Shown: positions 14,814 to 23,520 of the stretch, piece by piece | Numbering within the stretch: position 1 is the first letter of the stretch | Layout: every line of letters starts with the position of its first letter | Assembly (NCBI GenBank): GCA_022781395.1 | Contig: JALETS010000056.1 | Coordinates: 1-41,880 of the forward strand | Direction of reading: 5' to 3' | From: Lachnospiraceae bacterium | Lineage (GTDB): Bacteria; Bacillota; Clostridia; Lachnospirales; Lachnospiraceae | Length of the DNA stretch: 41,880 nt | Translations under genes and position numbers: made by a program | Notes under the pieces: generated by a model | Seen by the model: only the letters and a program-made list of their open reading frames with translations | Told to the model about the DNA's origin: nothing | The model's database searches: none

Positions 14814-16187
14814 TTGAACCAGAACGGAGATAACAATTACTATAACAATGATTATAGTCAGCATGGCGGGCAAGGGATGCAGACTCCGTATTATCAACAG
14901 CCGACACCAATCCCCCCGATGCAGCCTCAGCCCGGAATGGCTTCGGGAGGACAGAGCAATAAAGGTGGTATGCTTCTGTTGGGCATGCTGATTGGTGTAA
15001 TTCTGACAACCATGGTTGTTGGTGGAGCATTTGTGGGAACGAGGATCGTCAACCTGTCCAAAAACAGTAATACGAAGCAGACCAGTGCCGGTACTGGAGA
15101 TGCTGACAGTGTCATTAACGATGAAAGTATTAAAAAGCTGGAAGCGATTGAAGAAGTAATTAATGAGTATTATTATCAGGATGAAGACATTGATGCCGAT
15201 AAAATGATTGAGGGTATGTATGCCGGAATGGTGGATTCTTTAGAAGATCCCTATTCTGTTTATTATACGGCAGAAGAGTGGCAGTCATTGATGGAGGAGA
15301 CGGAAGGTATCTATTACGGAATCGGTGCGTACTTAAGTCTTGATAGCGCAACCGGACTCGCCAAGATCAGCGGTGTGATAGCAGGTACTCCTGCGGAAGA
15401 AGCCGGACTGAGAGAAAATGACATCATCTATAAGGTAGATGACGAAAACATACAGGGACTGGAACTGTCTGAAATTGTATCAAGAGTTAAGGGCGAGGAA
15501 GGTACTGTTGTACATCTGACCATTATCAGAGAAGGCGAAACCGACTATCTGGAAATGGATGTGACGAGGCGTCAGATTGAATCTCCCACCGTTAATTATG
15601 AAATGTATGATAATGGCATTGGATATATTCAGATCAGGGAATTTGACGACGTGACCACAGATCAGTTTACAGAGGCGCTGGCAGTGATCAAAGGATCTGA
15701 TGCGGAAGGTCTGATTCTGGATTTGCGTGGTAATCCGGGTGGAAGTCTGCCGGTGGTAGTTGATATAGCCAGAATGATTCTTCCCGAAGGTATGATCGTA
15801 TATACAGAAGATAAATACGGAGAACGGGATGAATACACCTGTGACGGCAAAAATGAGTTAAATATCCCACTTGTGGTCTTGGTAAACGGAAACTCAGCCA
15901 GTGCATCAGAGATTCTGGCAGGTGCCATCAAGGATTATGGTAAAGGAACGCTGATCGGTACGACTACGTTTGGCAAGGGAATTGTGCAGAGAGTTTTGCC
16001 ACTGACAGATGGTACTGCACTGAAGCTTACTATTAGTGCATATTATACACCCAAGGGTAATAACATTCACGGTATCGGTATTGAACCTGATATTGAGTGT
16101 GAGTTTGATGCGGATGCATACTATGACGACGGTGTAGATAACCAGTTGGATCGGGCCATTGAAGAGATGGAGAAAATGATTCACTAG
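14814..16187 (+). CDS. S41-family C-terminal processing peptidase (CtpA-like)
   Basis: A 457-residue membrane-anchored serine protease. A cytoplasmic Asn/Pro/Gln-rich tail (~1-50, several YYQQP-like motifs) is followed by one transmembrane segment (~53-77), a PDZ domain (~165-245; AGTPAEEAGLRENDIIYKVD) and the S41 protease domain. The catalytic pair is S363 in NGNSASASEIL and K388 in TFGKGIVQ, spaced as in Tsp/Prc. Family members trim exported proteins at the C-terminus. The start is TTG 14814, ten bases after AGGAG; no in-frame ATG lies between. It follows the M23 gene by 34 nt, matching the common ftsE-ftsX-M23-ctp order in Firmicutes. Confidence 0.9.
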   Translation: MNQNGDNNYYNNDYSQHGGQGMQTPYYQQPTPIPPMQPQPGMASGGQSNKGGMLLLGMLIGVILTTMVVGGAFVGTRIVNLSKNSNTKQTSAGTGDADSVINDESIKKLEAIEEVINEYYYQDEDIDADKMIEGMYAGMVDSLEDPYSVYYTAEEWQSLMEETEGIYYGIGAYLSLDSATGLAKISGVIAGTPAEEAGLRENDIIYKVDDENIQGLELSEIVSRVKGEEGTVVHLTIIREGETDYLEMDVTRRQIESPTVNYEMYDNGIGYIQIREFDDVTTDQFTEALAVIKGSDAEGLILDLRGNPGGSLPVVVDIARMILPEGMIVYTEDKYGERDEYTCDGKNELNIPLVVLVNGNSASASEILAGAIKDYGKGTLIGTTTFGKGIVQRVLPLTDGTALKLTISAYYTPKGNNIHGIGIEPDIECEFDADAYYDDGVDNQLDRAIEEMEKMIH

Positions 16188-16224
16188 TCAGTGCAAAGCG
16201 GTCATTATAATTCATCGCGTGAAG

Positions 16225-16253
16225 TGATTTTGGGTTGACATTCTTAGGATAAT
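16225..16253 (+). promoter_or_regulatory. Probable promoter of the manganese riboswitch operon
   Basis: GATAAT at 16248-16253 would start transcription near 16260, just before the aptamer. Its matching -35 (TGATTT, 16225-16230) is poor. A perfect TTGACA lies at 16235-16240, but the -10 it would need (TAAAAC, 16257-16262) puts the start inside the P1 stem. The assignment is uncertain. Confidence 0.4.
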
Positions 16254-16263
16254 ATGTAAAACT

Positions 16264-16348
16264 GTTATCAACAAAGAGGGAGTAGTTGCATGCATTGCAT
16301 GTCCCTGTTTCCGTCAGTACGTCCTATATGGGCCGGAGGCAGGGTAAC
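16264..16348 (+). ncRNA. yybP-ykoY (Mn2+) riboswitch aptamer
   Basis: The two conserved arms are visible: AGAGGGAGTAG (16276-16286 region) and CCGTCAGTAC (16311-16320), then GGCCGGAGGCAGGG (16331-16344). P1 closes by GTTATC (16264-16269) with GGTAAC (16343-16348). This is the pattern of the yybP-ykoY family, which binds Mn2+ and usually turns on exporters. A cation P-type ATPase follows, as in Lactococcus yoaB and pneumococcal mgtA/caxP. A terminator downstream (16368) is the expression platform. Confidence 0.85.
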
Positions 16349-16367
16349 GAATAATTGAAGGTTAAAC

Positions 16368-16416
16368 AAGACTTTTTGTGTATACTTTGGTATGCACAAA
16401 AAGTCTTTTTCTTTTA
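16368..16416 (+). terminator. Riboswitch expression-platform terminator
   Basis: AGACTTTTTGTG (16369-16380) pairs with CACAAAAAGTCT (16395-16406). The stem continues inward by about five pairs to a small loop, and T's follow. It lies between the aptamer and the ATPase ribosome site, so it must be bypassed for expression; Mn2+-dependent antitermination is expected from studied members. Confidence 0.88.
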
Positions 16417-16459
16417 TCCGGAAGTACTTAAGAAACGTATGGACAAGGAGGATAAAGCT

Positions 16460-19078
16460 ATGAAGCAGATCTATCAGATGACAAAAGAAGAGTTGTTCAA
16501 AGCCATAGGCAGTGGAAACGGTCTGAAAGAAGAAGAGGCGCTAAGACTGCTAAAGGAGCATGGAGCAAATGTATTGGAAGAAAAGGAAAAGAAGAGTGTC
16601 ATTCGGATATTTCTGGAGCAATTCGCGGATACACTGGTCCTTATCCTGATAGCAGCGGCAGGGGTCTCCATGATATCCGGAAATGTAGAAAGTACGCTGG
16701 TTATCTTTGCGGTTCTGATATTAAATGCGGTTCTGGGATCTGTACAGTATGTAAAGGCAGAAAAATCTCTGGATTCCTTGAAAGAGCTATCGACACCGAA
16801 GGCAAAGGTATTGCGGGATGGTGTGAAAAAGGAAATAGATTCCCGGCAAATCGTACCCGGAGATGTGCTGCTGTTAGAGGCGGGAGATGTGATTCCGGCG
16901 GATGGAAGGATTATAGTAAATCATTCTCTGCAGGTAAATGAAAGCGCACTGACGGGAGAATCCGCTAATGTGGATAAGAAGGATATGGAAATAGAAACAG
17001 AAACAGCACTGGGAGACCGTTACAATATGGTGTATTCGGGAAGCCTTGTGACCTATGGAAGAGCCGATGTTCTGGTAGCTGCAACCGGTATGGATACTGA
17101 AATGGGGAAAATTGCTTCTCTTATGAATGAGACAAAATCCAAGAAAACACCACTGCAGATGAGTATGGATGATTTCAGCAGGAAACTGGCAGTAGTCATT
17201 ATGATCATCAGTGCAATCGTCTTGGGGTTAAGGATATGGCAGAAAGAACCTTTTCTGGATTCGGTCATGTTTGCTGTTGCGCTGGCGGTAGCTGCTATTC
17301 CGGAGGCATTAAGTTCTATTGTTACGGTTGTACAAGCCATCGGGACACGTAAAATGGCTGATGACCATGCAATTATTAAGGAATTGAAGGCAGTGGAAAG
17401 TCTGGGTTGTGTATCGGTTATCTGTTCTGATAAGACCGGGACGCTAACGCAGAATAAAATGACGGTCCGGGAAGTCTATGCGGGAAATAAAGTCCTGACG
17501 CCGGAGCAGCTTAATCTGAGGCTCCCGACACACAGATACTTACTGTATAATGCGATTCTGAATAATGATTCGACTCTTCGGGAGGGAAAGGGCATCGGAG
17601 ATCCGACAGAAATCTGCCTTTTGGAGATGGCACGAAAGGCTGGTCTGTCCGATGCGAGTATTACAGAAGAAGATATTAGGAACATGATGCCGAGATTGGA
17701 GGAAATTCCCTTTGATTCCGACAGAAAGCTGATGAGTACCAAATACCGTGTGCATGGAGTCCCTACTGTATTTACTAAAGGAGCAGTGGATGTACTTCTT
17801 GACAGGGTTACCGATATTGCATCCGGTCATGGTGTCCGTCCGATTACGGATAGAGACATAGAATGCATATTGGAACAGAACCGATATTTTTCCGAAAATG
17901 GATTGCGTGTACTGGCTTTTGCCTATAAGGAATGTGGGGATGGGGATGTTCTGTCTGCCCAGAGTGAATGCGGCTATGTCTTTTCCGGTCTTGTTTCTAT
18001 GATGGACCCGCCCAGAGAGGAATCCATGCAGGCAGTAGCTGAGGCAATCAGAGCCGGTATCAAGCCAATCATGATCACAGGGGATCATAAGGTAACGGCA
18101 ACAGCAATTGCCAGGCAGATAGGCATTTATCAGGATGGAGATATGTCGCTTACAGGACAGGAACTTGACCATATGCCTGATGAAGAACTGGATCGGATAT
18201 TAGAGAAAATATCCGTGTATGCACGTGTTTCTCCGGAAAATAAAATACGGATTGTCAATGCATGGCAAAGAAAAGGGAATGTTGTCGCAATGACCGGAGA
18301 TGGCGTGAACGATGCACCGGCCCTGAAAAAGGCGGATATCGGTGTAGCAATGGGAATCACAGGCACAGAAGTTTCCAAAGATGCTTCTGCCATGATCCTA
18401 ATGGATGATAATTTTGCAACAATCATGAAAGCGGTCCTGAACGGGCGTAATATTTACCGAAACATTATGAATGCTATACAGTTTTTGCTTTCGGGCAATA
18501 TGGCAGCCATTCTGGTTGTTCTGTTTTGCTCCGCTATGGCATTGGACAGGCCGTTTGAACCGGTACATCTGCTGTTTATTAATTTGCTGACAGATTCCCT
18601 GCCTGCATTGGCCATAGGAATGGAACCCACGGATCAGCAATTGCTGAAGAATAAACCCAGAGATCCCGGACAGGGGATACTGACCGGAAGGTTTCTGTGC
18701 AAATTATTCGGATACGGGGGACTGATAGCAATCTCTACATTGATTGCATATGCACAGGGCTTAATGATAAGTCCGGTAACGGCAAGCACTATGGCATTCG
18801 CAACACTGACGCTTGCAAGGCTGTTTCATGGCTTTACATGCAGAAGCGATTATTCTGTTTGCCGTATCGGGATTCGCAGTAATAAGTGGAGTGTGGCAGC
18901 GTTTGCTGTAGGAATTCTTCTGTTGGCTCTCGTATTTTTAGTACCTTTGATGCGCAGCCTGTTTATGGTTGAAGCATTAACAGGTATACAGATAGTAAGA
19001 ATTGCGGTTCTGGCATTTGCCCCGACCTTTTTGATACAGACAGTAAGAAGTGTAAAAGAACGGATCTTGCAGAAGTAA
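16460..19078 (+). CDS. P-type cation-transporting ATPase, probable Mn2+ (or Ca2+/Mn2+) exporter
   Basis: An 872-residue P2A-type ATPase of the CaxP/MgtA-YoaB kind. The actuator TGES motif (LTGESAN), the phosphorylation site D324-KTGTLTQN, the nucleotide-domain motif FTKGA and the hinge TGDGVNDAPAL are present. The M4 cation-binding motif reads VAAIPEALSS, as in pneumococcal CaxP/MgtA, not the SERCA PEGLP. M5-M10 occupy the C-terminal ~220 residues. Mn2+ as substrate is inferred from the upstream yybP-ykoY riboswitch; Ca2+ remains possible. Start 16460 follows AAGGAGG; an in-frame ATG at 16439 lies upstream of that site. Three further genes follow closely. Confidence 0.92.
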   Translation: MKQIYQMTKEELFKAIGSGNGLKEEEALRLLKEHGANVLEEKEKKSVIRIFLEQFADTLVLILIAAAGVSMISGNVESTLVIFAVLILNAVLGSVQYVKAEKSLDSLKELSTPKAKVLRDGVKKEIDSRQIVPGDVLLLEAGDVIPADGRIIVNHSLQVNESALTGESANVDKKDMEIETETALGDRYNMVYSGSLVTYGRADVLVAATGMDTEMGKIASLMNETKSKKTPLQMSMDDFSRKLAVVIMIISAIVLGLRIWQKEPFLDSVMFAVALAVAAIPEALSSIVTVVQAIGTRKMADDHAIIKELKAVESLGCVSVICSDKTGTLTQNKMTVREVYAGNKVLTPEQLNLRLPTHRYLLYNAILNNDSTLREGKGIGDPTEICLLEMARKAGLSDASITEEDIRNMMPRLEEIPFDSDRKLMSTKYRVHGVPTVFTKGAVDVLLDRVTDIASGHGVRPITDRDIECILEQNRYFSENGLRVLAFAYKECGDGDVLSAQSECGYVFSGLVSMMDPPREESMQAVAEAIRAGIKPIMITGDHKVTATAIARQIGIYQDGDMSLTGQELDHMPDEELDRILEKISVYARVSPENKIRIVNAWQRKGNVVAMTGDGVNDAPALKKADIGVAMGITGTEVSKDASAMILMDDNFATIMKAVLNGRNIYRNIMNAIQFLLSGNMAAILVVLFCSAMALDRPFEPVHLLFINLLTDSLPALAIGMEPTDQQLLKNKPRDPGQGILTGRFLCKLFGYGGLIAISTLIAYAQGLMISPVTASTMAFATLTLARLFHGFTCRSDYSVCRIGIRSNKWSVAAFAVGILLLALVFLVPLMRSLFMVEALTGIQIVRIAVLAFAPTFLIQTVRSVKERILQK

Positions 19079-19090
19079 GGAGAATGTGGA

Positions 19091-19528
19091 GTGCGTATTA
19101 AGAGCCATAGACTGTTATGTTTCCTGTTAGTCATTACGGTATCTTTATCAGGGATGTGTTTTATCAATGATAGAACAGATTCCCTGCCGGCATGCGCTCC
19201 TGTTCAGACAATATGTGCGCACATCCTTCCAATGCAGACATCTTTATCAGATGAATCAATGTGTACAATAGAGATGTTGGAAGTGCAAGATCATGTCGGT
19301 GTACTGCGAACAGCAGAGCAATCATATCATCAGTGTAGAGAGGACGGAGTCTCTCTCGATATTCTATGCCCTGAACTTTTTGTTTTGGGATCAAGGATTT
19401 TCTTAATTGGTTCGGAATTAATTCAGTTCTATATTCAATATCCGAATAAGTCCATTATAAATTATATTCATCAATCAGACGGTAAAAAACGCATATATTC
19501 TTTCCGGAGAAATTACCCTATAGGATAA
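19091..19528 (+). CDS. Unknown small secreted or membrane-anchored protein
   Basis: A 145-residue protein that I do not recognise. The first ~25 residues (KSHRLLCFLLVITVSLSGMC) form a signal peptide; the C of SGMC is not followed by a clear lipobox pattern. The mature part holds several cysteines (C35, C42, C58, C82, C93 region) and a hydrophobic FVLGSRIFLIGSELIQFYI stretch, ending in a basic KKRIYSFRRNYPIG tail. The start is GTG 19091 with AAGGAGA upstream, 12 nt after the ATPase stop, so it belongs to the manganese-riboswitch operon. Partner or chaperone of the ATPase is one guess, with no direct evidence. Confidence 0.6.
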   Translation: MRIKSHRLLCFLLVITVSLSGMCFINDRTDSLPACAPVQTICAHILPMQTSLSDESMCTIEMLEVQDHVGVLRTAEQSYHQCREDGVSLDILCPELFVLGSRIFLIGSELIQFYIQYPNKSIINYIHQSDGKKRIYSFRRNYPIG

Positions 19529-19552
19529 CTATGCCTTAAAGGAGGAAAGAGT

Positions 19553-19705
19553 ATGTTTGAGAATATTTTAGTGGCAATCCTGTGTATTGCGGCGGCTGCA
19601 GTGGGGATATGGTGCTGTTGGTATGAGGCCGGAGGTAATTTGGAAAAGGATAAAACCGGCAAAAAGAAGATTATGAAGGAGAAGAAAACTGATAGGAAAG
19701 ACTGA
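19553..19705 (+). CDS. 50-residue single-span membrane microprotein
   Basis: ATG 19553 is preceded by a strong AAAGGAGGAAAG (19538-19549) and runs 50 codons to TGA 19703-19705. Residues 5-23 (ILVAILCIAAAAVGIWCCW) are one transmembrane segment. The C-terminal ~20 residues are strongly basic (KDKTGKKKIMKEKKTDRK). The ribosome site and the gap-free position in the operon argue that it is translated. I know no family match. By analogy with small regulators of transporters it may bind the ATPase or the Na+/Pi carrier; this is inference only. Confidence 0.65.
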   Translation: MFENILVAILCIAAAAVGIWCCWYEAGGNLEKDKTGKKKIMKEKKTDRKD

Positions 19706-19734
19706 AGTGATAAAAGCTGAAAGGATGTAAGTGT

Positions 19735-21381
19735 ATGGATTATACATATTTAATAGGTCTGCTCGGAGGGCTGGCACTATTTCTTTATGGAATGCAGATG
19801 ATGAGCACGGGTCTTGAGTCAGCCGCAGGAAATAAAATAAAGCTGATTCTGGAAAAGCTGACAGCTAACCGGTTCACCGGTGTTATGACCGGAGCGTTGA
19901 TTACTGCTGTAATTCAGTCTTCATCGGCAACGACCGTTATGGTGGTTGGGTTTGTTAATTCCGGTATGATGACATTGAATCAGGCAATCTGGATTATTAT
20001 GGGAGCCAATATTGGCACTACCATCACGGGGCAATTAATAGCACTGGATGTGGGGCGGATTGCACCGGTCATTGCTTTCCTGGGTGTGGCAGCGATTGTG
20101 TTCTGGAAAAAAGAAAAAATCAGGCATGTTGGTGAAATATTGGCCGGGCTTGGGATTTTATTCATTGGTATGGATATGATGGGAACTGCCATGCAGCCGT
20201 TAGCCGATTCTCAGGAATTTACAGGTATACTTACTAAAATAGAGAATCCGATTCTTGGAATTCTGGCCGGTACAATATTTACAGCGTTGATTCAATCTTC
20301 CTCTGCATCTGTCGGTATATTGCAGGCGTTGGCAGGGAGCGGAGTAATTGGTTTAAGAAGCGCAGCGTTTGTGCTGTTTGGGCAAAATATAGGCACATGC
20401 ATTACGGCTTTACTGGCTTCAATAGGAACAGGAAGCAATGCCAGGAGAACGACGCTGATTCATATTATGTTTAATATATTCGGCACAATTGTTTTTTCTT
20501 TCCTTTGCCTTCTGACGCCGGTTCTTTCTATAGTAGAAGGCTGGACACCGTCCAATGCCCCGGCGCAGATAGCGAACCTGCATACCATGTTTAATGTTGT
20601 GACAACCATTCTGCTGTTACCTGTGGGTACATGGCTTGGAAGGATTGCCATGCTGATCTTGAAAGATAAGAGAAAAGAGACAGAGGACGAAGGGATGCGC
20701 GTTCAGTATTTACTGGATATAAAACATATTAATGCGGAAAAACTGGGTGCTTCCGTTATATGTGTGGAAGGTATAAAGAAAGAAATCATGCGCATGATGG
20801 AATTTGCCGAAAGAAATGTATATGAAGCTTTTGATGTGTTTGCCAATCGGGGAAACGGGGAATATCCGGCTATTGAGCAGCGGGAAGAATATGTAGACTT
20901 TCTGAATAAAGAAATATCCAAATACATTACATCAGTAATATCTTATGAGACAACCAGTTCGGGCAGCAAGATCTTTCATTCGCTCTTTTCTGTTACAAGC
21001 AATGTGGAAAGAATCAGTGATCATGCCATAAATATTGCGGGATATTCTCACTTGATTTCCAGGAAGGGAATCAGATTTTCCGAAAACGCATATCTGGAAC
21101 TCATGGATATGCAGCATATTTGCACCAGGGTATTTACACTGCTGTTGGAAAAACCGGAGGATTACGTGGCATGGCATGAAAAGATTGCCTCAATGGAACA
21201 AAGGATTGATGATATGACGATCGCATTTAGAAATAATATGTATGAAAGAATACAGGAAGGTAAATGTTCTGATGAAGGAAGCATTCTTTTTTCCGAGATG
21301 TTGACAGACTTCGAGAGAATAGGGGACCATGCACTGAATATATCTGACGAAATGTTGAAAATTGCAATGATTGAAAAATAA
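19735..21381 (+). CDS. Na+/Pi cotransporter family protein with PhoU-like domain
   Basis: A 548-residue membrane protein of the NptA/YjbB type (PF02690 repeats plus PhoU). Two inverted Na_Pi_cotrans repeats are visible through QSSSATT (61-67) and QSSSAS (~188), with GANIGTT and GQNIGT motifs. Residues ~1-310 contain eight or so membrane segments. The C-terminal ~200 residues are helical PhoU-like (two MMEFAERN/ERIGDHALNIS-type helices). Bacterial members can export or import phosphate. The ribosome site AAAGGATG precedes ATG 19735. It is the last gene behind the manganese riboswitch, linking phosphate to divalent-metal handling, since both bind to each other in the cell. Confidence 0.9.
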   Translation: MDYTYLIGLLGGLALFLYGMQMMSTGLESAAGNKIKLILEKLTANRFTGVMTGALITAVIQSSSATTVMVVGFVNSGMMTLNQAIWIIMGANIGTTITGQLIALDVGRIAPVIAFLGVAAIVFWKKEKIRHVGEILAGLGILFIGMDMMGTAMQPLADSQEFTGILTKIENPILGILAGTIFTALIQSSSASVGILQALAGSGVIGLRSAAFVLFGQNIGTCITALLASIGTGSNARRTTLIHIMFNIFGTIVFSFLCLLTPVLSIVEGWTPSNAPAQIANLHTMFNVVTTILLLPVGTWLGRIAMLILKDKRKETEDEGMRVQYLLDIKHINAEKLGASVICVEGIKKEIMRMMEFAERNVYEAFDVFANRGNGEYPAIEQREEYVDFLNKEISKYITSVISYETTSSGSKIFHSLFSVTSNVERISDHAINIAGYSHLISRKGIRFSENAYLELMDMQHICTRVFTLLLEKPEDYVAWHEKIASMEQRIDDMTIAFRNNMYERIQEGKCSDEGSILFSEMLTDFERIGDHALNISDEMLKIAMIEK

Positions 21382-21413
21382 AATGTTTTGTATCTATACT
21401 TTTGCAAAATATG

Positions 21414-21422
21414 TGGTATACT
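21414..21422 (+). promoter_or_regulatory. Extended -10 promoter of uvrB
   Basis: TG-G-TATACT (21414-21422) is an extended -10 element; no good -35 is spaced 16-18 bp upstream. It sits 53 bp before uvrB and after the Na+/Pi gene, for which I see no terminator, so read-through is also possible. No LexA box was recognised nearby. Confidence 0.45.
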
Positions 21423-21474
21423 AGGAGGAGAAACAGAATATATGTTCGAAAAGTGAAAGGGGAGAAGATTTCGA

Positions 21475-23463
21475 ATGGACAAATTCATTCTTCATTCCGA
21501 GTATGCACCTACCGGTGATCAGCCGCAGGCGATCGCGGAGCTGGTAGAGGGATTTAAAAAGGGGAATCAGTTTCAGACTTTACTGGGTGTTACCGGTTCC
21601 GGCAAGACTTTTACAATGGCAAATGTAATTGCGGCTCTGAATAAACCGACACTGGTTATTGCGCATAATAAGACTCTTGCGGGGCAACTATACGGAGAGT
21701 TTAAGGAATTCTTTCCGGAAAATGCAGTAGAGTATTTTGTGTCCTATTATGATTATTATCAACCGGAGGCTTATGTGCCTTCAACGGATACTTATATTGC
21801 CAAGGATTCTTCCATTAATGATGAGATAGATAAACTTCGGTTATCGGCTACAGCGTCCCTGACAGAACGCAGGGATGTGGTCGTGATTGCCAGCGTGTCC
21901 TGCATTTATGGCTTGGGCAGCCCGGAAGAATACGCGGGTATGAGTATGTCATTAAGACCCGGGATGCAGAAGGACCGGGATGAGGTAATCCGGGGATTGA
22001 TTGAGATGCAGTATAATCGCAATGATATGGATCTGGATCGTTGCTGTTTCCGGGTGCGGGGGGATGTATTGGAGATTTATCCGGCACAGGGAGGAGATTA
22101 TCTGATCCGTATAGAATTCTTTGGAGATGAGATAGACCGGATTGCAGAGACGGACCCTCTGACGGGGCAGGTGCACGCCACGTTAGAGCATGTGATGATC
22201 TATCCGGCATCCCATTATGTAGTAGCGCCGGAGAAGATCCATACAGCTTGTAAAGAAATTGAGCGGGAACTCGAAGACAGAGTGAAATTTTTCAAAGGGG
22301 AAGATAAGCTGTTGGAAGCCCAGCGTATAGCAGAGCGGACTAATTTTGATATTGAGATGCTTAGGGAGACTGGATTTTGTTCAGGTATTGAGAATTACTC
22401 CCGGCATCTCAATGGTATGGCAGAGGGAGAACCGCCTTTTACATTACTGGATTATTTTAAAGATGATTTTCTCATTATCATTGATGAGTCACATATGACG
22501 ATACCGCAGATACGGGGAATGTTTGCAGGTGACAGGTCACGTAAGAACACGCTGGTTGATTATGGATTCCGATTACCATCAGCACTGGATAACAGACCGC
22601 TTTGCTTTGAAGAATTCGAACAGCATATTGATCAGATGATGTTTGTGTCGGCAACCCCGTCTGATTATGAAGCACAGCATGAATTGCTTAGAACCGAGCA
22701 GATTATCAGACCGACGGGACTTTTAGACCCGGAGGTGGATGTTCGTCCGGTGGAGGGGCAGATTGATGATCTGATTTCAGAAGTGAACAAAGAAGTGGCG
22801 GAACACAACAAGGTGCTTGTTACCACATTGACAAAGCGGATGGCGGAAGACTTGACAGATTACATGAAAGAAGTGGGTATTCGTGTAAAATATCTGCATT
22901 CAGATATCGACACGCTGGAACGGGCAGAGATCATCCGGGACATGAGACTGGATGTGTTCGATGTACTGGTAGGTATCAATCTGCTTCGGGAGGGTCTTGA
23001 TATTCCGGAGATTGCATTGGTAGCAATTCTGGATGCCGATAAAGAGGGATTCCTGCGTTCGGAGACTTCGCTGATACAGACTATCGGACGCGCGGCACGT
23101 AATGCACAGGGCCACGTGATTATGTATGCGGATACTATGACTGATTCCATGCGGAATGCTATTACCGAGACAAACCGCCGCCGACGGATTCAACAGAAGT
23201 ATAATGAAGAACACGGTATTACGCCGAAGACGATTCAGAAGGCAGTTAGGGACCTGATCAGTATCTCTAAGACGATTGCCAAAGAGGAATTGAGATTTGA
23301 GAAAGATCCGGAATCCATGAGCAGACAGGAACTGGAGAAGCTGATCAAGGATGTGGAGAAGCAAATGAAGAAGGCGGCTGCCGACTTGAACTTTGAGGCG
23401 GCTGCAGAACTGCGTGACCGTATGGTGGACTTAAAGGGGAAATTGCGTGATTTTGACCGCTAA
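21475..23463 (+). CDS. uvrB: UvrB, excinuclease ABC subunit B
   Basis: A 662-residue helicase-like damage-verification subunit of nucleotide excision repair; it takes DNA from UvrA and recruits UvrC. The N-terminal [20 protein letters not shown], Walker A GVTGSGKT (~39), the damage-binding beta-hairpin region [18 protein letters not shown] (~90), DESHM (Walker B, ~338) and QTIGRAARN (motif VI) are present. The C-terminal UVR domain ([20 protein letters not shown]) that contacts UvrC is intact. Length is normal. AAAGGGGAGAAG precedes ATG 21475. uvrA follows in 57 nt. Confidence 0.97.
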   Translation: MDKFILHSEYAPTGDQPQAIAELVEGFKKGNQFQTLLGVTGSGKTFTMANVIAALNKPTLVIAHNKTLAGQLYGEFKEFFPENAVEYFVSYYDYYQPEAYVPSTDTYIAKDSSINDEIDKLRLSATASLTERRDVVVIASVSCIYGLGSPEEYAGMSMSLRPGMQKDRDEVIRGLIEMQYNRNDMDLDRCCFRVRGDVLEIYPAQGGDYLIRIEFFGDEIDRIAETDPLTGQVHATLEHVMIYPASHYVVAPEKIHTACKEIERELEDRVKFFKGEDKLLEAQRIAERTNFDIEMLRETGFCSGIENYSRHLNGMAEGEPPFTLLDYFKDDFLIIIDESHMTIPQIRGMFAGDRSRKNTLVDYGFRLPSALDNRPLCFEEFEQHIDQMMFVSATPSDYEAQHELLRTEQIIRPTGLLDPEVDVRPVEGQIDDLISEVNKEVAEHNKVLVTTLTKRMAEDLTDYMKEVGIRVKYLHSDIDTLERAEIIRDMRLDVFDVLVGINLLREGLDIPEIALVAILDADKEGFLRSETSLIQTIGRAARNAQGHVIMYADTMTDSMRNAITETNRRRRIQQKYNEEHGITPKTIQKAVRDLISISKTIAKEELRFEKDPESMSRQELEKLIKDVEKQMKKAAADLNFEAAAELRDRMVDLKGKLRDFDR

Positions 23464-23520
23464 CACGGAATGAAAGAGTAGCGTTCTTCCGATACAAAGA
23501 TACAGAACAGGAGAAACAAC

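Noticed and set aside
14877-14960. Start of CtpA as cytosolic ORF with ATG codons
   Set aside because: Internal ATG codons there would remove the cytoplasmic tail but lack ribosome sites; TTG 14814 with AGGAG ten bases upstream is better.
16235-16262. TTGACA with TAAAAC as the riboswitch promoter
   Set aside because: The implied start would fall inside the P1 stem; listed only as an alternative.
21382-21474. LexA/SOS box before uvrB
   Set aside because: I looked for a GAAC-type palindrome and saw only a GTTCG/CGAA fragment at 21444-21449, which is not a full box.
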